This document shows, one piece after another, positions 50,173 through 61,457 of a stretch of 64,000 bases of DNA. The notes beneath the pieces were generated by a model. It was not told where the DNA came from, ran no database searches, and worked only from the letters and a program-made list of their open reading frames with translations. The first letter of the stretch is position 1. Each line of letters begins with the position of its first letter. This DNA is from Epichloe hybrida (lineage: Eukaryota > Ascomycota > Sordariomycetes > Hypocreales > Clavicipitaceae), in the NCBI GenBank assembly GCA_019022495.1, contig JAFEKR010000010.1:930001-994000 (forward strand), read 5' to 3'. Both the position numbers and the translations under genes were made by a program.

Positions 50173-53123
50173 ATGGACGACACTGCGAGGACCGAGTATC
50201 CCGCCATGTTGGTATGTCGCCTCATGCTCTCCCGTTGCAGCCCAATCCATCATGGCCGCTCTCTGACATTGCCAATCATGTCCGTAGGCCAGCCTCCAAC
50301 CCGCCCAAGCTGCGCGGACGCTCAACGACCGAGTGAAGCGCATCAACAAGGTCAACCTCGAAATCGCCGACTGGCTTCAGGTATGCACACACAATCATCA
50401 ATCGCATCTTGTGATGCTTTCAAGGCGCCTCATTCACGAATGCGTGCGGCTCACACTGTATTGCCTAGGAACGCCGTCGTATTGAAGAGCAATATGTCCT
50501 CAACTTGCGCAGGCTCGCGCAGAGCAACAAGGGCCCCAACTCGCCGTCCGAACTTGGGTAAGTCGCTGCAATCGAGAGTCTCGGCCTCAAATCTGTGTAT
50601 ACACTTCTCCTCTCATCCATCGAACTGCTGGAGGATATCCAATCCGACCCATCGCTAACGGCGCGCTCCATTGATCCAGTATATTCCAGCCCTCTTGGTC
50701 CCGAATCATCAACGCCGTCGAAAGCATCGCCCAGTCACACCACATATTTGCCGAGAAGCTCGAGGACGACTTGGAGCAGCCTTTGCGTAGCTATCAGCAG
50801 CGCCAAGACTACGTCAACATGCACAACATGTCCAGCAACCTTGCTGCCTTGGCAAAGAGGATCGAAAAACCGAACAAGAAGGACAACAGGACCGCGATGC
50901 AACAAGAATGGGATTCAACAGCGCCCTACATTTTCGAAAAGCTGCAGGAGGTGGACGAGTCGCGCGTCAACCATCTCCGAGATGTCCTTACCCAGTACCA
51001 GACCCACGAAGCGGACCAAGCTGAGCGTGTACGAGGAATTGCTGGCCAAACGCTTGCCATTATAGTTGAGGTCAGGACCGAGGATGAGATCAGGGACTTT
51101 GCCTCCAGCACTGTGGCTGGGCTTCCGACACCTCCGGCAAGAAGCATAACCAGGCCTTCTTCGACCGCTGGGCGCGCACCATCGATCGACCAGCCTCCCC
51201 CGCTGCCCAACGCAGACACGATGAACTCGGGTGCCTCGAACCCTCCACCAACGAGGGCATCTCAATCTCAGCAGTCGCAGCTCGAGGATGAATCCAACGA
51301 TCAGCTCCAAGGTGACCAGCCCCACGGTGACCAGCCCAAGGAATCGAAACTCCGACGACTCGGCACACTCCTCGGGCGGCGGCGACAGAGCGTTCACAGC
51401 GGTTTTGGAACCTTCTCACCAGGCAAGTCCAGTGGTCCTACGTTTGGCCGGCTGGGGAGCAGTCATGGCAGAGGCATTTCACCTCACACCTCGTCAACTA
51501 ATCTTCACGATTCTGGTGGTCGTCTGGCTCCGTTGGCCGAAACTCTGGATACCCCGACACCATCTCAGAATGATTCCACAAACGAAGACGGCAGGTTGTA
51601 TGATGAACCCCCCAATGGAGTCAACGGCAAGCAGAGACACAATACTTCCGGCATCAATGGAACACATGCAGCCGACCTCCTCGACGTTGCGCCCCACCCA
51701 GGGTCGCCCCCAATCCAGCAGAATGAGAAAGCTGGCGAGCTGGCCAAAGATTCCGAAGGCTTTACAGTTCGAGCACCGATGAACGATCCGATATCTGAAG
51801 CCCAACGAGCTGCTGCTGCCGAGGAAGCCGATCACCTCTTCAGGCTCAGTATCCGGAACGAGCCTGTGAACGAGGAGGATCCTGAGGCCAAGCAAGCCGC
51901 CTTATCCAACGTTGCGAACACCTTGAAGATGGGCCCAGCGACGCGCCGCACTAGCACCATCCGAGGGAGACGAGATGTTAGAAACACCGTCTACGTGCCA
52001 CCCCATCCGGGAGCTAGTGCCACTCAAAACGAGTTTGCTTTTCCCGCCGTCTCTGGCTCTCCGCCGCCGGCTGGCATTTCTTCATTCCCGCGCTCTCCGG
52101 CCCTGAATGCCTTGGCGTCGGAAACGAGCGTGGCCGGAACCTCTGATAGCCAATCAGTTCGGTCCGGCCACTCACTCGGAAGCCTGGTCCATGCCAGACA
52201 TCCCGACTTGATGGGGTCCGGACTCCAAAGTTCCATCATCGAGACTGTATCAGTTGTTTTCCAAGACGGGGTAGTCAAAAGCGCGAGCATCGCCGGAGAG
52301 CTGGCTTTTGTCAACAACGATGCTGAAACGTCTTCTGAAAAGAGTGAGCTCCCTTCCGCAACCGATTCGCGGTGGGTTTCTTTTTGGATATCAAGGTACT
52401 AACTTGGATGCAGCCCATGAAACCATTCGCATAAACAACTTCGACCGGCTAGAACGCATTGGGCCAAACCGCATCTTCGTCCAGAACGCGTCACTCGACC
52501 AGCCCGATCAATTTGCGCTTGACCTCTCTCACCTTTCCAAGACATCCATCGCGTTTTCGTACAAGGTATTTGCCGAAGAGTCGGAAACCCCTCCATTGGG
52601 CCAACATGCTCCGATTCTACTCAAACCAGTATGGAAGCCGCAAGACGACAAACTGGGTCTCTTGCTCCAGTACCATCTCAACCGGGAGAGCAGCTTCGCA
52701 GCACCAGTGACGCTGCACAACGTCGTGCTGGTGGCGACGTACGAGGGCAAGGCCACGGGGGCTCAGACGAAGCCCAGTGGCACACATTTAAAGGACAAGC
52801 ACCTGGTGTACTGGCGCCTGGGCGACGTGACCCTCACCAGCGACTTGCAAAAGATTGTGTGTCGAGTGGTTGGAGCTGACGGGGTATGCCCAACACCAGG
52901 GCATATAGAAGCTCGGTGGGAGTATAACGCGTCAGGATCAGCAGGAGAGGAGAGTATCGGGAGCGGCATCTCAATATCAAGACTGTCCGACAAGGACAAG
53001 GGCAAAGGCAAGGAGCCCGGCGATGAAGATCCGTTTGCAGACGCCGCATCACCCACCCGTCAGACATGGGTAGACGTGCCTGTTGTGCGAAAGCTAGTGA
53101 GCGGCAAGTACGAGGGTAAGTAA
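50173..53123 (+). CDS. SYP1: Muniscin endocytic adaptor Syp1
   Basis: Five exons, 50173-50211, 50288-50380, 50469-50557, 50680-52343 and 52414-53123, give 864 residues. The N-terminal F-BAR module is built across the short exons (EYPAMLASLQPAQAARTLNDRVKRINKVNLEIADWLQERRRIEEQYVLNLRRLAQ..., GIFQPSWSRIINAVESIAQSHHIFAEKLEDDLEQPLRSY). A disordered Ser/Pro-rich linker (about 240-640) with RRTSTIRGRRDVRNTVYVP follows, then a C-terminal mu-homology domain (INNFDRLERIGPNRIFVQNAS...PVWKPQDDKLGLLLQYHLN...VYWRLGDVTL...IEARWEYN). Syp1/FCHo proteins arrive first at endocytic sites, bend membrane and recruit cargo and Ede1. The last intron has a perfect TACTAAC branch (52397-52403). A GTAAGT overlaps the stop region (GAG GGT AAG TAA), so a further 3' exon cannot be excluded, but no conserved extension is evident. 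Confidence 0.9.
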
Positions 53124-53609
53124 AAAACATTCTCAAGTCTCATTCTGTGCGCAGAAGAATTTGGGAAAGGGGGGGGCAGCAAAACTTGTACATGGGGGTG
53201 TCGCAGAAAAGAGTCTCATCCTGCTCGGTGTTTGAACATTGGCGGCGAATCGGGTAAATCCCCTTATTTCATAATTTTTGTTCTTGTTCTTGTGATATCA
53301 GTTGAAGTATGTATTCCACTCGGGCCGTCGTTGCCTTTTTAAGACAAGCTTTACCCTATTCACTTTAATGTACACTAGATTCTTAGGACGCTCGTTGTCC
53401 CGAGAAAGAAAACCCATATATGCCATTGTCAATACAGAGAACAAAGAAGAAGGATCGTCATATCCCGTGATGCACAGTGGCTACCAATGTTTCTAAACAC
53501 CCGATTTCTCAGGTGATGCACTCATCCGCCCATACCTTTTTTGAAAAAGGAAGAAAAAAAAAAACAGTAATACGCCCGCCCGCCCTATGTAATCATTCTA
53601 TTCCCTCTT
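53124..53609. other. Convergent intergenic region SYP1 / TAM41
   Basis: 3' flanks of both genes; G- and A-runs only. No gene is seen. Confidence 0.5.
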
Positions 53610-55269
53610 TCATTCGTCCCCTTGCTTCTCGGACTTGGATCCCGTCTTGGCAGCAGCATTCTTTTCCTGAGCCCTCCCCTTTCGCCACTTGCTGAACTTT
53701 TCGGCCAGATAGCGCACGGTTCGGGACAAGCCGCCCGTGACGACGCCCTTTAGGGACTGGACGGAGCTGGGCCAGGAGACTGTCTGTTTGATGACCTGGC
53801 TTACGATTTGGCGGAGCTGGTCCGGGTCGTCTTGGGCGATGCGCTTCTCAAAGGCCCCGCCCTGGCGGCGCTTGATCGAGGTGCTCTCGTCGTCGGCGTC
53901 GGCGGTGGCCTGCATCATCTTGTCGAACTCGCCGCGGGGGATGGCGAATTTCTTCTGGTACTGGAAGTAGAGGCGGGAGCGGAACTTGCTGGGCAGGCGG
54001 CGGACAATGTTGGCGCGCTTGACGGGGTCCATGTCTTGTTGGAGGACGCTGTCGGCCGAGGGGTCGAGGACCCAATCTTGGTCGTCGAGGCGGCAGGACG
54101 TGATGAAGTCGACGTTGGGAAGCGTCTTGATGAGCGGCGCGTAGAGGCGGCGGAAGTGGACCACGTTGTTGTTGACAATGTTTGCGACCTTGGACTTGTT
54201 CTCGGTGGGGAGGGCCATGCGCGGATCGCCCATGTAGCTCAGGCCGGCGATTATGCTGTAGAGATGCGTCTCGCTGAACTGCGGTGGGAGGAGGAGCAGG
54301 GCGGTGCGCACCGCGGCCAAGAGGTTGTGCTGGTTGGCGAGGCGCACTTGCGGGTGGTCGCGGAGGATCTTGACCGGCTTCTGCAGACGGCCGGCTAGGT
54401 AGAGGTTGTCCCATGTTGTGAGGTCGTTGACGAGGTTGTCTATGCTGGTGACGCCGTACTTTATGAGCATGCCGTTGACCTCGACATACGGGTTGAAGTA
54501 GACGCCTGCGCCGTAGTTTTGCACGTGCGACACGAGGCCGGACCCGAGCGATGCGATGCCAGAGTAGTGGTTTCGGTGTTGGCGGATATTGATCGAGTGC
54601 CAGTGCTGGGTGTGGCTGACGCCGAAGATGAAGTCGATCATTTTGGGTGATGCTTTTTGTGCCTTGACCAGCGCCTCGGGTGGTTTGGGATGGACGGCGC
54701 GGAACTCGGCTTCCGTGGCGCTGCGCGAGACATCGCCTTGCGAGAATACGCCGGATCCGTAGGCGAAGCAGTATACGATGGGCGCGTTAAATTGTCGCAG
54801 CATGATTCGCAGAGCTTCTTTGAGCTCGTAGTTGATAACCATGTGCTGGTTGACGCCGAATAGACGGTGGGGGAGGTCTTCGAAGGACTTGATAGCGAAG
54901 TCGACGGAGTGCTCCCAGTCATCGCCGTAGAGACCAGACGTTCCTCCTGCTGACTCTTTTTTTCGGAGAGAGCTAGGCGCGGAGTTGCTAGATTGTGTGG
55001 TGGTGGTGGTGGTGGTGCCGGAGGAGGAACTCGAGTAGCATCTAGATTGGGTCGGTAGTCGTCGGCGGCGCAACGGCAGCGAGGCTATTGATGGCGTGGA
55101 TCGTGATGACAGTAATCGAACAGATCGAAGTGCAGCCGGTGCTCTTGAACGGCCTGATGCCGAGACGACGGCCTGCAACGCCAAGTTCAGCGCGATGGTT
55201 CCAACTGGGAGGTTGGGAGTTTGGAGGTGGCGGCTCTCTTACCGTCAAGCCGAGCTCAATGATGGCCAT
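53610..55269 (-). CDS. TAM41: Mitochondrial CDP-DAG synthase Tam41
   Basis: Two exons, 55243-55269 and 53610-55172, with a 70-nt intron (GTAAGA...TTGCAG), give 529 residues. The open frame in exon 2 lacks a good ATG, so the nine-codon first exon (MAIIELGLT) was chosen. The N terminus (VVSASGRSRAPAALRSVRLLSSRS...RRRRLPTQSRC) is Arg/Ser-rich and suits a mitochondrial presequence. The nucleotidyltransferase core is clear: FAYGSGVFSQG, MIDFIFGVSHTQHWHSINIRQHRNHYSGI, VQNYGAGVYFNPYVEVNGMLIKYGV and DNLYLAGRLQKPVKIL. Tam41 makes CDP-diacylglycerol from phosphatidate on the matrix side of the inner membrane, the first step to cardiolipin. A low-complexity Ser/Thr stretch (GTTTTTTQSSNSAPSS) lies after the presequence. 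The C terminus (KWRKGRAQEKNAAAKTGSKSEKQ) is basic and variable. Confidence 0.93.
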
Positions 55270-56325
55270 GGTGTTGGCGGGTTACACAGGTGATGGGATA
55301 GACAGGTTGGAGAGAGCCGGGGCGTGGCCAACAACGGTGGACTTGCTCAATGGCATTCGTGAGAGGAAAACGAGGGTGTCTGGTGTGTAGTTGTATCTCG
55401 GCTCATCAAGGAAACGACGCGGGTGAGGGTGTTGCCTCTCAGACTGGTGGGTAATTTGTTCAAATGCACGACGACCGGGTCGATTGGATTGAGAGGCGGC
55501 TAAGGCGGCTACGTCCGTACAGCGACGGTGATTGAAAGGAGCTGGCGATGCAAGCAGCGGTAGTCTCACTTGCATGTCTCATCGCAATCGTGCGAGATCT
55601 GTCAATGGGTCGTTTCCGCCGAGGGCAAAATGATTCATCTGAAGGAAATCGGGAAGCTGCTGAGATTACGACCGTTGACGTGAACGTGAACGTGCAACTG
55701 GCTGGAGCTGTCCTCTGGTGTGGGTCCTTTGTGGAGCAGCACGGTTCATGCCGTTGATTGAGTCGTTGATTGAAACCGTCTACAGGGTAGCTGAGGCTTG
55801 CTGGTCACAAGCACGGCATCATCCTCACATGTATCTTTATTATTATTATTATTACCAGGTTTCTAAGGTGCCAAATGTCAAATGATCGGTGGGTGCACGA
55901 GACATGTGCCAATGCATCGTGGCTACGATACAGAACACTCAAGTTCGACTTTACGACGGTGGTTATGTCCGAGTCTGCCATGGGCAACAAATCAATCCTG
56001 TCTTTGCCCAGCAAAGCGCAGAATACAACAACTATGTTGCGTTGGCGTTCATGGCCAACATGTAGGGCGCTTGCGACCGTGACGGCAATGAGAAGGTGAG
56101 ATTGAGTATGTCCAATTATTACTCAATGGCGCCTGCTAGGCCAGCCGTCTTCTTGGCCGCACCTGCGTTCTTTCCTCTGCTGATGCAATCTTTCGCGAGC
56201 AGTTCATAGCAGTTCATAACATTTCATAGCATTTCATCTGGCCTTGTTCACAGCGAATGAATTAATCAATAAATCAGCAGGCATTTGCTCGCCCATTCCA
56301 CCGTCATCCTGTCCCAAACATCACC
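55270..56325. other. Divergent intergenic region TAM41 / Fic gene
   Basis: Promoter region of both genes. It contains an ATT run near 55840 and a CATTTCATAG/CAGTTCATAA repeat cluster near 56205-56235. Frames here (55548-55757, 55875-56099) show no family resemblance. Confidence 0.5.
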
Positions 56326-57684
56326 ATGGCAGCTCGAAACCGCATGACAAGCCCATCAGAAAGCCCATCAGAAAGCCCATCCGAGGGGAATGAGTCCCTG
56401 TCGCTGTCTCAAATGCGAGAGCACAACTCCCAGGCCTTGAGGATGATTGGACTACGATCCAGAGTTCATCGTGTACCTCGTGGGAGTATGGTCGATGTAA
56501 TAGTCCTTCGCTCGGTAACAAATCTGTGGACGGCGTCTGTTTACGGCGACCCGGATACTCACTACGTACATCGAATACGGCCAAGACCTCCTGCTCCCGT
56601 AGTAATCAAACGATGCAACGATTATCCGTACTACTGCAGCGATCCTAACGGATTCCCTAGAAGCCACTACAAAAGATTATTCATCGCGCTCGAGTCGGCG
56701 AGCTCGCAATGGCAGCATCTGACGCCGATACAAGAGGGGATCTTGGGAAACTTCCTGATCGATGAGCTGGCCGGTATGATCTTCGGCTCCAATACGCTGG
56801 CGAAAGCTGGAGCTGATGAGACTGTCAACTGGCAGCTCTGCCGCAAGGTGTTTCAGGAGGTTCCCGTTGGACACCTGTGTTCAGCCGATCCCGTCAGTCA
56901 CAAGATTGCGGCACACCTACGAGAGTCGAACCTGCCTCACGATTTTGCGTCTGTTCTTCGCGCCCGACGGGAGATTGTGGCACACGCAAAAGCGGCTAAA
57001 TTCTTGATGACTAGTGTCGTGCTTCAGGGTAGACCCATCAACTCAATCACCCTCCGAATAACGCATTTCATTCTTACCCACCCGGGGTTTCAACAAGAAG
57101 ATGTAGAAGAAATGCCTGATATAGACGGTCCCGACCCATTTGACACTGAAGATAGCTGCCTCCCGGACCCGGAGCCCAACTTGATGCCGAGTCCTTGGCG
57201 GCTTGAGCATGACGGCCTAGGAGTGAGTCCAGAGAGCATAGGACAGTCCATGTCCCGACTGTGGTCAAACATGGCGAGGGACATCGAGATGGCATATTGC
57301 AAACGAGAATTCGATCCGTATTGGCATATTGCCAAAACTCTACGTGAATTCCTCCTCATCCATCCATTCAACGACGCAAATGGTCGAATGTCCCGGCTGT
57401 TACTCAACACCTTACTACTGAAACACGTAGCTGGAATCGCTCGCCTAGGGATAGAGGCAAGAGAAAACGAGACAATCGGACCACTGCTGGCGCTCCACTC
57501 GATTCCACGGACCATGACGCCGGACGAACATATTCAGCGCCTGGCCATCCTTATTCTGAAGCACACAGTCCAGCATTTTGAGAGGCTCAACCTTGAATTG
57601 GCTAACAGTCTTGAGCTTGGATATTCGGAAGTACCTACGACTGTGACATTGGAATGGCCGATTGGTGGGTGGACAGGACCTTAG
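56326..57684 (+). CDS. Fic-domain protein (predicted AMPylase)
   Basis: A single exon gives 452 residues. An N-terminal Ser-Pro-Ser-Glu repeat (SPSESPSESPSEG, about 10-22) precedes a region of unknown fold. The C-terminal half carries the complete Fic signature HPFNDANGRMSR (His346-Arg354 and Arg357), matching HxFx(D/E)(G/A)N(G/K)R. Fic enzymes transfer AMP (or other phosphate-containing groups) from nucleotides to Ser, Thr or Tyr of target proteins; His is the base, and Asn/Arg bind the phosphates. Upstream, TPIQEG (Thr133 to Gly138) fits the (S/T)xxxE(G/N) inhibitory-helix motif that blocks ATP binding through its Glu; the helix context (SSQWQHLTPIQEGILGNFLIDEL) is plausible. No signal peptide or membrane helix is visible. 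Targets are unknown. The flanking segment WSNMARDIEMAYCKREFDPYWHIAKTLREFLLIH provides the helices around the motif. Confidence 0.85.
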   Translation: MAARNRMTSPSESPSESPSEGNESLSLSQMREHNSQALRMIGLRSRVHRVPRGSMVDVIVLRSVTNLWTASVYGDPDTHYVHRIRPRPPAPVVIKRCNDYPYYCSDPNGFPRSHYKRLFIALESASSQWQHLTPIQEGILGNFLIDELAGMIFGSNTLAKAGADETVNWQLCRKVFQEVPVGHLCSADPVSHKIAAHLRESNLPHDFASVLRARREIVAHAKAAKFLMTSVVLQGRPINSITLRITHFILTHPGFQQEDVEEMPDIDGPDPFDTEDSCLPDPEPNLMPSPWRLEHDGLGVSPESIGQSMSRLWSNMARDIEMAYCKREFDPYWHIAKTLREFLLIHPFNDANGRMSRLLLNTLLLKHVAGIARLGIEARENETIGPLLALHSIPRTMTPDEHIQRLAILILKHTVQHFERLNLELANSLELGYSEVPTTVTLEWPIGGWTGP

Positions 57685-58011
57685 TTAGCTATGAGGTCCC
57701 CTGAGAAAATATGTTGATAAAGAGTATGACATTAATCAGTAGCAATGGGAGGGATGCATGCAATGAGAAGCTGTTAGTCATATGGTGCAGAAGAATGAGC
57801 ATGTGGAAGCAAATTCTGGTAATAAGAGCACGGAGTCCGGACTACGGGAGTAAACATACATCACGTGATGGCGGGCACCTGTCGCGAGAGCTTCAACGCG
57901 AACAACCAAAGGCCGGCGGAACATCGACGACATAGTGCAGTGTGCAGCAATATGCGTGGCCGAACATCGCAAGATGATGACGCATCTGGCGCGCGGGCAT
58001 TGCAAGGCACA
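57685..58011. other. Intergenic region Fic gene to MAD1
   Basis: MAD1 promoter. It contains the 12-bp palindrome CATCACGTGATG (57859-57870). No gene is seen, though an open frame in phase with MAD1 exon 1 runs back to about 57865. Confidence 0.5.
57859..57870. promoter_or_regulatory. CATCACGTGATG palindrome upstream of MAD1
   Basis: A perfect 12-bp palindrome with the E-box core TCACGTGA, known as the Cbf1-type bHLH site in yeasts. It lies about 150 bp upstream of the MAD1 start. An identical copy is at 62521-62532. Confidence 0.55.
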
Positions 58012-60341
58012 ATGTCAGGCAGGATGAGGGCTTCTGCATCGTCTGTCCTTCCCAGGGCCCAGAGTCGATCTCGAGTACGTTGCCCCGTATTGCTGAGAAT
58101 CAGAATCCGTACCCACGCAACGTTGCAAATCTCGTTTCGATCAACTGACGATGGAGTCATCAGATTGCTTCATTTCGCGCCACACAACCCACATACAACC
58201 TAATTACGGGCGGAGACGCAAACGTTCGACCTTCATCAAGACAAAGCCAGGCTGCTGAATCAGTGCGGCCGGGATCGCGAGACAGTTCTAAGGAAAACAT
58301 GGCTCCTCCTGATGCAGACGAATATGAAAAGTACAGAAGGGAAATCGAGACTCTCAAGGCGGAGATTGGCACCCTGCAGTACCGAATGCAGACTGCCGAG
58401 CAGGAGAAAGAGATCGCCCTGTCGCAACAATCCAACAAGATGGAACAAGCAAGACGGCGCGAGCAAGAAGAATTGCACCAGCGGCAAGCTGCGGAGGCAG
58501 AACAAGCAAAAGCTGTTGGCCAGGTGGAGGTCGTCAAAGCGGAGCTTGAAGAATTGAAAGAGCGTTCCGCTGCCGAAGCCAAAGCAGTGGAGCGTAAAGC
58601 TCGTGAAGCCCAAGATGAGGCCCGATTACTGCAAGAACAGCTTGAGGATCTTTCAACTGCAAAGGACGACGCCGCCAGAATTGCAGACAAGAAATTGAAC
58701 GACATGCAACTGCAAGTCACGGCACTGCAGAACTCATTACAAGAACTGGAGCAAGAAAGCCAAGACCGTGAGGATAACGTCCAGCAGGCGCGTTCCATCA
58801 TTGCTGAGAAGGAAAATCATATTGCCAAACTCGAAGCCGACGTGCTACGTCTCAAGGCACAAAGCGGAGATGCAGAGACTATGGGGATTATCAAGAAGGA
58901 GCTGACGGAGCAAGTTCAGCATATACGGGCTCTCGAAGCCACCAATCGCGATCAGCTGGGCGAACTAAAGCACCTACGAGCAGTGAGCAAAGCAGTAGAA
59001 GTCGTGGAGGAGGAAAAACGATCTTTACAGCGAAAACTGGAGTCGGCAGAGTCAGTCGAAGCAGAACTGGCGGAAGCTCGGCTGCAACGCCAAAGACTGC
59101 AGGATGAGCGACTGGCATGGGCAGCTTACCTGAAAAGCTCCTCAGACACGGGAGACGACGAGTTTGATTCGCCCGAGGCCATGGCGAGAGCGTTGGTGGA
59201 GGAGCGGCTGACGACTGCCTCGTACGTGGAGCAGTTGGGTGCTTTGCGCGCCGACATGAGCGCTCAGCTAAATACGATACGCTCTCTCCAAGACGAACGG
59301 GCGCAGCTCACAGAGCAAGTCGAAAGTGCGAAAAGCTCGGCTGGAACATTGTCAACTGACAAAGCACGTATGCGCGTCGACCGGCAACGTGTTCTCGCGC
59401 TAAAAGAGGTGGAATATCTCAGAGCACAAATGAAGGCCTTTGATGACGAGGATCACACCATGCAACCGGAGCAGCATGACGAGACACGAGCCGCTCGATT
59501 GCACGAGCTGGAGTCATTGGTCGACGATTACAAGGCAGAGGTGCAGAACTTGCACAGCGAGCTAGCATCAATAGAGCCAAATGCCGGGACTTTACCACAG
59601 CCCATCATTGGAGCCAAACGCTCCCGTGGCGAAATCGACGATGCTCAAGAACAGCTAGGCCAGTTGACGCGTAAAAACAGAAAGCTCCAAGAAGAAGTCA
59701 CTAGTCTGCACACCAAGGTCGCCATGTTGGAGAAGGATCTGTCAGCAAACAAACAACAGCTTTCTGCTGCGAAGGAGCACAGCTCAACACGGGTACTATC
59801 CCTGCGGTCTAACCCGACGTCCGACTTCGAGGCCATCAAGCGAAGCACGCTGGAGGCCCTCAAGCAAGAAAACTCCGATCTCCTAACACAGCTTCGTTCC
59901 AAGGCAACAAGCTCTGCTGTTCCAGTCATACCAACCTCGGTTCTCAGCGCAATGGAAAGAGAAATCGCCGCAGCCAAGGCGGAAACAGCATCTGCACAAA
60001 AATCGGCCAAGCGGCTAAAAGAAGTTTGGGGATCAAAATCCCAAGAGTTCAAGGAAGCCATCTTTTCGACACTAGGATGGACAGTCACATTCATTCCCAA
60101 CGGTAAGATGCGGGTGGAGAGCACCTTTTTCCCGTCTCAAACGGACGAGCATGAGAACTCGATTGTATTCGATGGCGAGAGGGGGACCATGAAGGTTGGA
60201 GGTGGCCCCAAGAGTCCCTTTGCGAGACGGATAGGCGACCAGATTGGATTCTGGGTCCGTGAAAAGGGGTGCATCCCCGGCTTCTTGGCGGCGTTGACGC
60301 TGGAGTTTTATGAAGAGCATTCTCGGACGGGCAAGGATTGA
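58012..60341 (+). CDS. MAD1: Spindle assembly checkpoint protein Mad1
   Basis: Two exons, 58012-58074 and 58164-60341 (donor GTACGT, CTGAC branch, acceptor ATCAG), give 746 residues. The first exon (MSGRMRASASSVLPRAQSRSR) joins to IASFRATQPTYNLITGGDANVRPSS, the conserved N-terminal Mad1 segment, which the large open frame alone would miss. Residues about 75-560 are coiled coil. The Mad2-interaction motif is recognisable at RVLSLRSNPTS (564-574), close to the human form with NPTS. The RLK Bub1-binding motif is at 638-640 (KRLKEVW). The C-terminal RWD-like head (FKEAIFSTLGWTVTFIPNGKMRVESTF ... FLAALTLEFYEEH) is complete. Mad1 sits at nuclear pores and unattached kinetochores and converts open Mad2 to closed Mad2. 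Alternative in-frame ATGs lie at 58024 and upstream, so the exact start is uncertain. Confidence 0.92.
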
Positions 60342-61457
60342 GGGAAATGGTGTATGCAATATACAGATTTGTAAAGATGTGGCTCCATGTTTCTGGCGTC
60401 TGAAAGACGAGGCATTGTAATCTAGACCAACACGGGGAATGACCATTGTCGCCCCGTTGGGGGAAATGCACTGATTTGATCACGCCTGATGCTTATGAAT
60501 GATGATGCACATTTCGAAAGACGCGAAGTTGGTTGTGCCAGCCTAGGAATAATATGTCCTTTACACAATTCTAACCCGCTTAGTCAGGACATGGTTGCGC
60601 CTCGGCTGCCCATGCCCGCCAAGTCCCACTTGTGACCGACCTTCTTCTCCATGTGCGACGCACGCTCCAACTCAACCATCTAATCGAGATACCCTCAAGC
60701 ACCCGACTCCCTTCCGAACCAAACCAGTCATCGCGGGTTGCACGCGACATCTCGAATTCAATGGGCTTCGCAAAGACACCCGCCTTCCCCACGGCCCAAA
60801 CAGGCCGGGGCAAACACTATGATTCGTCAACGCGACACCCAGTTTTCTTCACGGAGCGTCTTCGGAGATTGCCTGTCTGGATGGCGCCGGCTGGTGGGAG
60901 TGGGGGTAGTCCCGTCACGCACGGGTATATGTATCGGGAGAGGTTGGGGCAGGGACAAGGGAGGAGTGCGCCCAAGTTATAGCGGTGGTGGGGGATGAAG
61001 GCATAGATGAGATGTGGTATTGGAGTGATGAAGAAGAATAACGATTTGTGGATACGGTGGATGGGAGTGAATGGGCGAAATTGGAGAACTTGTTGCAACG
61101 GCGAGCGTGAGGAGTGTACGGACGATTATATGCCGTCTACATACAAATTGCCGTGGTCACGGCGGGCACGTCACTTGGGTGCGTGCGTGAGGTGGAAAAG
61201 ACGGTGCGTGTTTATAGGGGGAGGGATGGATGGTACTGGATATATGAAACGCTCGCGCCTTGATGAGTTGAAGCATGCCCGAATGCCAATATCGTACCGG
61301 AAGTTCCCCAGAAAAGTGACATGGGCCGTAACCGTCCTCTTTTACTGACAGGCACGCAATTAGTGCCCCATTTGAAAATTTGCCTGGCCCTGCTCTTGTA
61401 TCAATTTTCGTGATTGATTCAAGGCCCTTTCCTGCCCTCCGCTCAGTGTAGCCATGC
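60342..61457. other. Intergenic region MAD1 to R-SNARE
   Basis: 3' flanks of both genes. One small frame (60761-60982) is listed separately. The rest shows no coding sign. Confidence 0.45.
60761..60982 (+). CDS. Possible small hypothetical protein
   Basis: An ATG-started frame of 73 residues (MGFAKTPAFPTAQTGRGKHY, then a basic middle TRHPVFFTERLRRLPVWMAP and a Gly-rich end). It has mixed composition without simple repeats, which is why I list it, but no family, signal peptide or membrane segment is recognised. It could also be chance or the last exon of a spliced gene, since the frame continues upstream to about 60632. Confidence 0.25.
   Translation: MGFAKTPAFPTAQTGRGKHYDSSTRHPVFFTERLRRLPVWMAPAGGSGGSPVTHGYMYRERLGQGQGRSAPKL

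Noticed and set aside
53124..53330. Possible sixth SYP1 exon after GTAAGT at the stop codon
   Set aside because: Joining to the GCGCAG acceptor gives a Gly/Cys tail without mu-homology character; the present C terminus is a natural end.
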